A stretch of DNA of 6,510 nt from DASUPK01 sp036505735 (GTDB lineage Bacteria; Actinomycetota; Thermoleophilia; Solirubrobacterales; 70-9): the NCBI GenBank assembly GCA_036505735.1, contig DASXSZ010000018.1, forward strand, positions 1-6,510, read 5' to 3'. Below are positions 1 through 5,119 of the stretch, piece by piece. How positions within the stretch are numbered: the stretch's first letter is position 1; each line of letters begins with the position of its first letter. The position numbers and the translations under genes were made by a program. The notes below the pieces were generated by a model. The model worked only from the letters and a program-made list of their open reading frames with translations, did not search any database and had not been told where the DNA came from.

Positions 1-36
1 GCGAGAGGTGCGCCGTCTGCCGAGAGCCTCGGGCCG

Positions 37-636
37 TCATGGCGCACCCCCGTTCGTCTGCGTGTTCGTGTTGCCCTCGCTCGGGCCACCGCAGGCCTCG
101 TTGGCGGCCTGGAACCTCGGGTTGTTCGGGTCGAGCTCGGGGTGCTCGCCGACGTCGATGCCGATGCCCTCGCCCGGCTTTGGGTCGGGGAAGTCCGGGA
201 AGCCGTGCTCCCGCATGCACTTCGCGTAGGCCAGCATCTGCTGGTATTCCTGCTGCTGCTGCTCCGGCGAGGGCGGAGGCGGGAGCAGCGACTTGCAGGC
301 GTCGTCGGCGGCCTTGAACTGCGGGCTGTCAGGATCGAGGTCGCCGCCCGCTTGGATCGCGATGCCGCCGCCCGGCTCCGGGTCGGGGAAGTCGGAGATC
401 CCGTGGTCCCGCATGCACTGGGCGTAGGCGAGCATGACCTCCCTGGGGTCCCCGGAGGGCGAGGCACTTGCACTGGGGGTGCTCGAGGACCCCTGGCCGG
501 CCACCCCCGGCCCGGCCGAGCCGCCCGAGCACGCCGTCGCGAGCAGGACGATGACCAGCAACACCGACGCCGCGAGACTGACCCGCCAGAGGCGACGCCC
601 GCCGGGCTCGTCGTGAGGCCTTGCTTCACGCACCAT
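37..636 (-). CDS. Lipoprotein with two CMRxHG/FPDP repeats (paralog 1)
   Basis: Predicted 199-residue lipoprotein, probably anchored on the outer face of the cytoplasmic membrane; function unknown. Residues 15-35 form a signal peptide (Arg-rich start, hydrophobic VLLVIVLLATA) ending in a lipobox with Cys36 as the lipidated residue. A Ser/Pro/Gly/Ala linker follows (37-65). Two tandem repeats then occupy about 69-114 and 135-182, each reading LAYAxCMRxHGxxxFPDPxPG...DPxxPxFxAAxxAC, separated by a Pro/Gln-rich stretch (118-133). Each repeat holds two Cys plus Met and His next to the first Cys. The ATG at 636 is chosen because AAGGAGG lies 5 bases upstream and the signal peptide follows directly; the open frame runs up to 894, but nothing supports the longer form. 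It has its own promoter block (668-708). Similar lipoproteins are, from memory, widespread in actinobacteria and often annotated as hypothetical. Confidence 0.88.
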   Translation of the reverse strand: MVREARPHDEPGGRRLWRVSLAASVLLVIVLLATACSGGSAGPGVAGQGSSSTPSASASPSGDPREVMLAYAQCMRDHGISDFPDPEPGGGIAIQAGGDLDPDSPQFKAADDACKSLLPPPPSPEQQQQEYQQMLAYAKCMREHGFPDFPDPKPGEGIGIDVGEHPELDPNNPRFQAANEACGGPSEGNTNTQTNGGAP

Positions 637-667
637 GTGGACCTCCTTCGGATCGCGGATGTGCGTA

Positions 668-708
668 TCGAGCCCGTTGTACGGGAGGGAAGGTTTCGGG
701 AAGGTTTC
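668..708 (-). promoter_or_regulatory. Putative response-regulator operator and promoter of paralog 1
   Basis: Read on the minus strand, two GAAACC half-sites (708-703 and 697-692) start 11 bp apart. They are followed after 10 bp by TACAAC (681-676), a possible -10 box, and then GGGCTCGA. The same layout with the same spacings precedes the two other intact lipoprotein genes. Direct repeats with an 11-bp period just upstream of -10 are typical of activators of the OmpR/PhoB family. That the regulator encoded at 2178-2837 binds here is inference. Confidence 0.7.
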
Positions 709-890
709 GTCGTGATCGACACGCGGAGCCGAGGGCGGGAGTAGGAGACGTAGCGCCGCGCTCCCGGGCCGTGTGAAACCGTGGCCACACCCGCTGCGAG
801 CACTGCGTGGCCGTGGCTCGTCGGATGTCGTTGGACCTTCCTTTCTCTGTGTACTGGCGCGTGACGCCGCCGTCGATCGCGCGCAGGGCC
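709..890. other. Non-coding spacer with relic of a divergent promoter
   Basis: No gene is supported between the paralog 1 promoter and the end of the broken paralog 2. On the plus strand, TGAAACCGTG (774-783) followed by a degenerate second half-site (CACACC at 786-791) resembles the divergent promoter of the response regulator, which has TGAAACCGTG at 2056-2065. The distance to the lipoprotein operator is similar (72 versus 60 bases). This looks like a duplicated copy of the regulator-lipoprotein intergenic region from which the regulator is missing. Confidence 0.45.
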
Positions 891-1288
891 TCACAACGAA
901 CCCGCGGCGCTCGTGTTCGTATCAGTCCCGCTGGGGAGGCACTCGCGGTGGGCCTCCTGGAACTGCGGGTTGTCCGGGTCGAGCTCGGGGTGCGCGCGCG
1001 CGCCGAGATCGAAGCCTTCGTCCGGGTCGGGATCGGGGAAGTTCGGGAAGCCATGCGCCCGCATGCACTTGGCGTAAGCGAGCGGCGCCTACCGGAGGTC
1101 CCCGGAGGGCGAGGCACCGGTACTGCTTATGCTGGAGGATCGCTGGCCCGCCACATCCCGGCCGGCCGAGCCTCCCGCGCAGGCCGTGGCGATGATCGCG
1201 ATCGCCATCGGGCCCGCGGCGATGAAGCCGATCCGAAGCGGGCGGCGTCCCCCGGGGTGTCATCGGGGGGCTTGCGTTCACGGAGCAT
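891..1288 (-). pseudogene. Broken lipoprotein paralog 2 (frameshift, stop, lost repeat)
   Basis: Remnant of the same lipoprotein family. ATG at 1288 keeps a strong AAGGAGG site and begins MLRERKPPDDTPG. The frame must then shift by one base within the C5G4 run at 1249-1257 to continue as GGRRPLRIGFIAAG and the signal peptide ending IIATAC, which parallels paralog 1 (DEPGGRRLWRVSLAAS). After the linker (ASPSGDLR) an in-frame TAG stands at 1091-1089. Beyond it the same frame gives one repeat (LAYAKCMRAHGFPNFPDP ... HPELDPDNPQFQEAHREC) and ends at TGA 893-891. Only the second-type repeat is present, so the first repeat and spacer appear deleted, near the TAG. It lies 22 bases after the stop of paralog 3 and has no operator of its own, so it was probably co-transcribed with it. 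The single-base shift could be an assembly error; the stop and missing repeat are harder to explain that way. Confidence 0.85.
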
Positions 1289-1310
1289 CTGAGCCCTCCT
1301 TCACCAACGC

Positions 1311-1928
1311 CTAGTCACCGGGAGCCTCCGTCGGGGAGGTGTCGGCGTCCCGGAGGGATTGGAGGCAGGCCTGGTCGGCCGCCTGGACCGCCGGGTCTAG
1401 GGGGTCGTACTCCCCGTTCTTCGGAATGATCCAGCCGCCGCCCGGGTCGGGGACCGGGTCGGGGAAACCGGAGACGCCGTGGTCGCGCATGCACTGGGAG
1501 TAGGCGAGCATCGCGTCTTCTCTGGCAGCCTGGCCTCCATTCGACGTGCCGTCGCCGGATTCGCCGTCCGGCAGCAGGTCCTGGCAGGCTTTCTGCGCTT
1601 CGGCGACCACGCCACTCGCTTCCTCGAGGTGCGGATTGTTCACCTGCCCGTTCGCGTCGGGGTCAGGGAAATCGGTGATGCCGTGGTCGCGCATGCACTG
1701 GGAGTAGGCGAGCGCGTTCGCCTGATATCCGCCCGCTGAGGCGCTTGGGGAGGATGAAGCGGACGAGCTGGGTGACCCGGCGCCGGCGACGCCTGGGCCG
1801 CCGGAGCCGTTCGAGCACGCCGCCGCGAGCAGGCTGATCCAGATCAATGCCGCAGCGAGGCGGCCAGCCCGGCGGAGACGTCCAGACCTCTTCGCCTGTT
1901 GGCTCGGATGCTGTCCTTCGCGTCCCAT
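1311..1928 (-). CDS. Lipoprotein with two CMRxHG/FPDP repeats (paralog 3)
   Basis: Predicted 205-residue lipoprotein of unknown function, outside the cytoplasmic membrane. A basic N-terminus (KRSGRLRRAGR) leads into a hydrophobic segment (LAAALIWISLLAAA), and Cys38 is the likely lipidated residue. A Ser/Ala/Gly linker covers 39-68. Repeat 1 spans about 73-115 (LAYSQCMRDHGITDFPDPDANG ... AQKAC) and is short, lacking the DPxxPxF segment. Repeat 2 spans about 141-188 (LAYSQCMRDHGVSGFPDPVPDPGGG ... AADQAC). Start ATG 1928 has AGGAGG 5 bases upstream. The gene is divergent from the two-component operon, with a compact intergenic region that holds operators for both directions, so this is probably the ancestral arrangement. 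It differs most from the other copies in the acidic, Gly-rich connector between the repeats (117-138). Confidence 0.88.
   Translation of the reverse strand: MGREGQHPSQQAKRSGRLRRAGRLAAALIWISLLAAACSNGSGGPGVAGAGSPSSSASSSPSASAGGYQANALAYSQCMRDHGITDFPDPDANGQVNNPHLEEASGVVAEAQKACQDLLPDGESGDGTSNGGQAAREDAMLAYSQCMRDHGVSGFPDPVPDPGGGWIIPKNGEYDPLDPAVQAADQACLQSLRDADTSPTEAPGD
1476..1509 (-). repeat. 34-base exact repeat encoding LAYSQCMRDHG core (unit a)
   Basis: These 34 bases in repeat 2 of paralog 3 are identical to 1680-1713 in repeat 1 of the same gene and to the reverse complement of 5323-5356 in paralog 4. Against paralog 4 the identity extends to 39 bases (1471-1509). Silent positions match too, which suggests recent sequence exchange rather than only protein-level constraint. 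Confidence 0.85.
1680..1713 (-). repeat. 34-base exact repeat encoding LAYSQCMRDHG core (unit b)
   Basis: Second exact copy of the 34-base unit, in repeat 1 of paralog 3. It is a direct repeat of 1476-1509, with starts 204 bases apart, and lies in the same reading frame. Confidence 0.85.
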
Positions 1929-1961
1929 CTCGTCCTCCTGTTGGCTGGTGTGGTGTGGCTG

Positions 1962-2002
1962 TCGAGCCGGTTGTACGGCGGCGATGGTTTCGAAAAGGTT
2001 TC
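1962..2002 (-). promoter_or_regulatory. Putative operator and promoter of paralog 3
   Basis: On the minus strand, GAAACC at 2002-1997 and 1991-1986 form a direct repeat with an 11-bp period (CGAAACCTTTTCGAAACC). Ten bases later comes TACAAC (1975-1970), then CGGCTCGA. The block matches those of paralogs 1 and 4 in sequence and spacing, while the DNA around it differs. It drives transcription away from the two-component operon. Confidence 0.72.
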
Positions 2003-2011
2003 GATCCGGAT

Positions 2012-2033
2012 CCGCCCGGCCGAGTTCGGGCGG
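2012..2033. repeat. Inverted repeat between divergent operators
   Basis: CCGCCCG (2012-2018) and CGGGCGG (2027-2033) form a perfect 7-bp inverted repeat around an 8-base centre. It lies between the leftward operator of paralog 3 and the rightward one of the regulator gene. It could be a second protein-binding site or a chance GC palindrome. No matching element was seen near paralogs 1 and 4. Confidence 0.4.
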
Positions 2034-2056
2034 GGTCGAGGAGTCGGGGACGGGAT

Positions 2057-2089
2057 GAAACCGTGACGAAACCTACGGCGTGTCATCCT
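2057..2089 (+). promoter_or_regulatory. Putative autoregulatory operator and promoter of the two-component operon
   Basis: GAAACC at 2057-2062 and 2068-2073 again start 11 bp apart (GAAACCGTGACGAAACC). Exactly 10 bases after the second half-site is CATCCT (2084-2089), a fair -10 candidate at the same distance as in the lipoprotein promoters. The downstream GTAnAAC/GGCTCGA part is not shared. The arrangement suggests that the response regulator activates its own operon. Confidence 0.6.
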
Positions 2090-2103
2090 CGGGGCCAAAG
2101 GCG

Positions 2104-2127
2104 CCTAAGCTGGGGCCCCTAAGCTGG
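2104..2127 (+). repeat. Tandem CCTAAGCTGG in the leader of the regulator operon
   Basis: CCTAAGCTGG occurs exactly at 2104-2113 and 2118-2127, with starts 14 bases apart and GGGC (2114-2117) between them. The pair would lie in the roughly 80-base untranslated leader if the promoter at 2057-2089 is used. Its role is unknown. The later CCAGCTGG (2149-2156) could pair with either copy in RNA. Confidence 0.5.
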
Positions 2128-2177
2128 AGAGGGTTGCACTGGATCGACCCAGCTGGTCCGTTCCGTGGAGGAGCCTC

Positions 2178-2837
2178 GTGCGGGTGCTCGTGATCGAAGA
2201 CGACGAGGAGACGGCCGAAGCGGTCGCGGTCGGTCTGCGACGGGCGCGGATGGCCGTCGACGTGGCGCCCGACGGCCCATCCGGCCTGGAGCGAGCGATG
2301 GTCAACGACTACGACGTGATCGTGTTGGACCGAGACCTGCCCGGGATGCACGGCGACGAGATCTGCGCGGAGCTCGTTGCCGCCGGATCTCGCAGCCGCG
2401 TGCTCATGCTCACCGCCGCCGGCGCGATGGAGGACCTCGTGGATGGGCTCGGCCTGGGCGCCGATGACTACCTGCCCAAGCCGTTCGACTTCCCCGTGCT
2501 CGTGGCTCGGATCGGCGCGCTGGTGCGGCGGGCCCAGCCGGCCTTCCCCCCGATGCTGCGATTGGGGGACCTCGTCGTCGATACGGCCAGGGGACGCGCC
2601 TCTCGGGGGGAGCGGCCCCTCAACTTGGCGCCGAAGGAGTTCGGCGTGCTGGAGCTGCTCCTAGCTTCGCGTGGTCGAACGGTCTCGGCCGAGGAGCTCC
2701 TCGAACGTGTGTGGGACGAGGTCGCCGACCCGTTCACCAGCTCGGTCAAGATCACGATGAGCCGCCTGCGCTCCAAGCTCGGCGATCCGCCGATCATCCA
2801 GACGGTGGCCAAGTCGGGCTACCGAATCGAGGGGTAA
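2178..2837 (+). CDS. OmpR/PhoB-family response regulator
   Basis: Cytoplasmic transcription factor of 219 residues, the usual length for the family, and the output half of a two-component system. The receiver domain (1-117) has the acidic pocket E7-D8-D9, phosphoacceptor Asp51 (VIVLDRDLPG), Thr79 (LMLTA), Tyr98 and Lys101 (DDYLPKPF), so all switch residues are present. The winged-helix DNA-binding domain (about 126-219) contains LAPKEFGVLELLL, the recognition helix region SSVKITMSRLRSKLG and the wing TVAKSGYRI. The start is GTG at 2178, preceded by GGAGGAG 4 bases upstream. The kinase gene follows after 2 bases. The operon is divergent from lipoprotein paralog 3, and both sides carry GAAACC direct repeats whose 11-bp period suits tandem binding by this family. 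Cognate pairing with the next gene is very likely; the target sites are inferred. Confidence 0.95.
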   Translation: MRVLVIEDDEETAEAVAVGLRRARMAVDVAPDGPSGLERAMVNDYDVIVLDRDLPGMHGDEICAELVAAGSRSRVLMLTAAGAMEDLVDGLGLGADDYLPKPFDFPVLVARIGALVRRAQPAFPPMLRLGDLVVDTARGRASRGERPLNLAPKEFGVLELLLASRGRTVSAEELLERVWDEVADPFTSSVKITMSRLRSKLGDPPIIQTVAKSGYRIEG

Positions 2838-2839
2838 CT

Positions 2840-4231
2840 GTGGGACTTCGCAACCGGCTCGCCGCACTCGCCGTCCGCCCGCACCTCCCCCGACGTACGC
2901 TGCGTCTACGCCTCACCGCGTTCTACGGTGCCCTGTTCCTCGCATCGGGCTTCGGTCTGTTGGCCATCACCTATGTTTTGGTCAGTTCAACCGACATCGC
3001 CTGCTCCTTCAAGCAGAGTCCCGGTGGCCCCGCCGTGGCCGTCTGCGGGGGGGCCGGCGCCCGACTTGGCGCAAATGGGGGGTCGACGCAACGGATCGTC
3101 GTCGGGCCCACGGGACTCACCCAGCCGCAGCCTAATAAGGTGCAGGCCCGCCTCCTCGACACTCAGCGGGTGGCCCAGCAGGACGCCCAGCTTCACCAGC
3201 TCCTCGTCAACTCGGGGATCGCGCTGGGCGTCATGGCTGCTGCATCCATCGGGCTCGGCTGGATGGTCGCCGGCCGAGTCTTGCGCCCCCTCCGCACGAT
3301 TACCACGGCCGCCCGGCACATCTCCGCGACCAGCTTGCACGAGCGCCTGGCCCTCGCGGGCCCCGACGACGAGCTCAAGGAGCTCGGGGACACCTTCGAT
3401 GATCTGATCGCCCGGCTGGAGCGATCGTTCGATGCCCAGCGTCGATTCGTCGCCAACGCCTCGCACGAGTTGCGGACCCCCCTGGCCCGCCAGCGAACCG
3501 TCGCGCAGGTCGCCCTGGCCGACCCCGATGCCACGGTGGACTCCCTCCGCGTCGCACACGAGCGCGTTCTGGCCGCCGGTGCGCAACAGGAGCGCCTCAT
3601 CGAGGCGCTGTTGACCCTAGCTCGGGGCCAAGCGGGTCGTTTCAAACACGAGCCGTTCGACCTTGCGAGCCTGACCGGCGACGTGCTGCTGACCCGACGG
3701 GAGGAGGCGGAAGCAAGAGGGCTCGACCTCCGTGAGGCGCTCGCTTCGGCCTCGCTCGTCGGTGACCCGCGCCTGGTCGAGCGGCTGATCACCAACCTGG
3801 TCGACAACGCGATCCTTCACAACGTCGCCAACGGTCACATCGGCGTGACCGTAGGGACGCGCAGCGGTCACGCCGTCTTGTCGATCGCGAACAGCGGACC
3901 CGTAGTTCCCGTGGGTGAAATCGACCGACTCTTCCAGCCGTTCCAGCGACTGGAGGTCGAGCGGACGGGCCACGGACAGGGTGTCGGGCTCGGGCTCTCC
4001 ATCGTTCGAGCCATCGCCGAGGCCCACGATGCCACCCTCAACGTCCGGTCCCTGCCTGGCGGGGGACTCGACGTCGAAGTGAGCTTTCCGGTCCCGGCGG
4101 CGCATGCCGCCGGCGATCTCAACAAGGTGCCCGGCCGATCGGACGTAAGACAACGGTCCTCGGCACAGCTCGAGTCCGCGAGCGGTCTCGCCCATGAGGA
4201 GGCGAGCCAGCCCCAGCGCTTCGGCCGGTAG
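2840..4231 (+). CDS. Membrane sensor histidine kinase
   Basis: Predicted 463-residue HAMP-type sensor kinase, partner of the regulator just upstream. The first transmembrane helix is at about 25-48. A short extracytoplasmic loop (49-125) contains two Cys (C55, C69). The second helix is at about 126-148, followed by HAMP (149-203). The dimerisation and phosphoacceptor domain has His209 in ASHELRTPL. The ATPase domain has an N box (N319 and N323 in TNLVDNAILHN), a G1 box with Asn rather than Asp (ANSGPVVP), an F-box-like LFQPFQRL and a G2 box GQGVGLGLS (379-387). The catalytic core ends near 419; a 44-residue tail rich in Ser, Gln and Arg follows with no domain I recognise. The chosen GTG start at 2840 lies 2 bases after the regulator stop, with a weak GAGGGG site, consistent with translational coupling. 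The frame is open back to 2711, but that part overlaps the regulator. The signal sensed is unknown; the loop is too short for a known ligand domain. Confidence 0.93.
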   Translation: MGLRNRLAALAVRPHLPRRTLRLRLTAFYGALFLASGFGLLAITYVLVSSTDIACSFKQSPGGPAVAVCGGAGARLGANGGSTQRIVVGPTGLTQPQPNKVQARLLDTQRVAQQDAQLHQLLVNSGIALGVMAAASIGLGWMVAGRVLRPLRTITTAARHISATSLHERLALAGPDDELKELGDTFDDLIARLERSFDAQRRFVANASHELRTPLARQRTVAQVALADPDATVDSLRVAHERVLAAGAQQERLIEALLTLARGQAGRFKHEPFDLASLTGDVLLTRREEAEARGLDLREALASASLVGDPRLVERLITNLVDNAILHNVANGHIGVTVGTRSGHAVLSIANSGPVVPVGEIDRLFQPFQRLEVERTGHGQGVGLGLSIVRAIAEAHDATLNVRSLPGGGLDVEVSFPVPAAHAAGDLNKVPGRSDVRQRSSAQLESASGLAHEEASQPQRFGR

Positions 4232-4237
4232 CCGCCA

Positions 4238-4287
4238 GGAGTCCGCTTGGCCCTAGAACATCTGCTCGGCGCGCGGCACCGGACTCC
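4238..4287 (+). terminator. Inverted repeat after the kinase gene, possible terminator
   Basis: GGAGTCCG (4238-4245) and CGGACTCC (4280-4287) are perfect 8-base complements, starting 7 bases after the kinase stop, with a 34-base GC-rich loop. A second short pair (CTCCCG / CGGGAG) follows. No T-tract is present, so intrinsic termination is only a possibility. Confidence 0.3.
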
Positions 4288-4639
4288 CGGGGGATCGTGG
4301 GAGATCGGGAGCACCCAGGCACGGTGAGACTGATTCGACCTGTCAGGATGCTGGCCTCGCGGTCATTGCCTCTTGGTGGCGCGCCACCCCCGCGACGGAC
4401 CGGCTCCCGCTCCGCTTCCTCTTGTCGACTCGCGCGACCGAAGGGATCGGATGGCTGGCGTGTGCGCATCGCCCCCGACACAGGCGCGTCCGGTTCGCCC
4501 CCATTCGAGCCCCGCCCCGCCAACATTCGCTGGCTTTAGTTCGATGTTTCGGCTCGGCCCGAACTCCCAGCGCCCGCATGATCGAATTCTTGCACCCAAC
4601 ACGCTGCTGATCAGGCGCTCTCCATCTGTCCTGGGCGCA
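4288..4639. other. Stretch without a recognisable gene
   Basis: Several open frames cross this region on both strands, but none shows a family motif, a good ribosome binding site with a matching start, or a composition like the neighbouring genes. Local GC falls in places (for example around 4535-4600) compared with the genes. I see no tRNA-like arms or insertion-sequence ends. It is probably decayed intergenic DNA between the kinase operon and the regulator relic. Confidence 0.5.
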
Positions 4640-4958
4640 CCAGCCGGCCTCGTAGGCGAGGATCACGGCCTGCACACGGTCATGAAGCTCGCTTGTCGAG
4701 GATGTGCCCGACGTGGGTCTTCACGGTGCTCTCGCCGAGGAACAGTGTGCCGGCGATCTCGGCGTTGGACAGGCCGCGGGCCACTAGGCGTAGGACCTCG
4801 AGTTCCCGCTCGGTGACGCCCTCGAGCCGCCGAGCGGCTGTCGAGCCGGGGGGCGGCCGCCGAACGAACTCCTCTACCAGCCGGCGCGTGACCGAGGGGG
4901 CCTCATGGGGCTCGGACTTGGGATGGCCCTTGGCGCGGACGCTCGATCCCTCCGCCAC
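4640..4958 (-). pseudogene. Remnant of a NarL/LuxR-type response regulator
   Basis: From 4901 leftwards the minus strand encodes the linker APSVTRRLVEEFVRRPPP and a GerE/LuxR-type helix-turn-helix (TERELEVLRLVARGLSNAEI ... ESTVKTHVGHILDK). At 4691 the frame breaks: after DK the original frame gives RAS and a stop at 4680. The next frame continues the expected family ending ELHDRVQAVILAYEAG to about 4643, so two bases were lost or one gained. Upstream of 4901 the expected receiver domain with its phosphoacceptor Asp is absent. The sequence back to a possible GTG at 4958 (AEGSSVRAKGHPKSEPHE) does not look like one. The gene therefore lost its N-terminal domain and has a C-terminal frameshift. 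A short 92-residue protein with an intact recognition helix could still be made from GTG 4958, but I see no good ribosome binding site for it. Confidence 0.82.
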
Positions 4959-5045
4959 TACAGGCAGATGAAGCTGATCCGCGGGCTGGAGGAGTTAACA
5001 ACGAGACGGGCTAAAGGAGAGCGGATGTGATGCAGCAGGGACATC

Positions 5046-5086
5046 GAAACCTTTTCGAAACCGTCGCCCTCGTAGAACGGGCTCGA
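5046..5086 (+). promoter_or_regulatory. Putative operator and promoter of paralog 4
   Basis: GAAACC at 5046-5051 and 5057-5062 (CGAAACCTTTTCGAAACC, the same 18 bases as upstream of paralog 3) form the 11-bp-period direct repeat. After 10 bases comes TAGAAC (5073-5078), then GGGCTCGA (5079-5086). It is the third lipoprotein copy of the block, here in the opposite orientation and more than 2 kb from the regulator gene, which argues for functional conservation or recent duplication. Confidence 0.72.
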
Positions 5087-5119
5087 CGGGTACATCCACC
5101 GAGCCAGTAGGAGGACGAC

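Noticed and set aside
20..32. CCGAG-AGC-CTCGG hairpin just after the stop of paralog 1
   Set aside because: Only a 5-bp stem with a 3-base loop and no T-tract; too weak to call a terminator in GC-rich DNA.
240..275. CTG/CTC triplet run that looks like a microsatellite
   Set aside because: It encodes the Glu/Gln-rich spacer (EQQQQEYQQ) between the two repeats of paralog 1; a short coding run, not a separate element.
142..744. 200-residue open frame on the plus strand opposite paralog 1
   Set aside because: Antisense shadow of a GC-rich gene. Its repeated HALGVGE-like words are the complement of the CMRxHG repeat codons, and no ribosome binding site or known family fits.
2987..3586. Long minus-strand frames inside the kinase gene (also 3193-3807 and 3617-4195)
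   Set aside because: They overlap a kinase whose every motif is intact and show no motif of their own.
4297..4539. 80-residue plus-strand frame in the gene-poor stretch
   Set aside because: Starts with ATG but has no convincing ribosome binding site, domain or sensible composition.
668..5086. Spaced repeats considered as a CRISPR array or mobile-element ends
   Set aside because: Only a few copies, kilobases apart, each at a promoter of a related gene; no spacers, no transposase and no target duplication.
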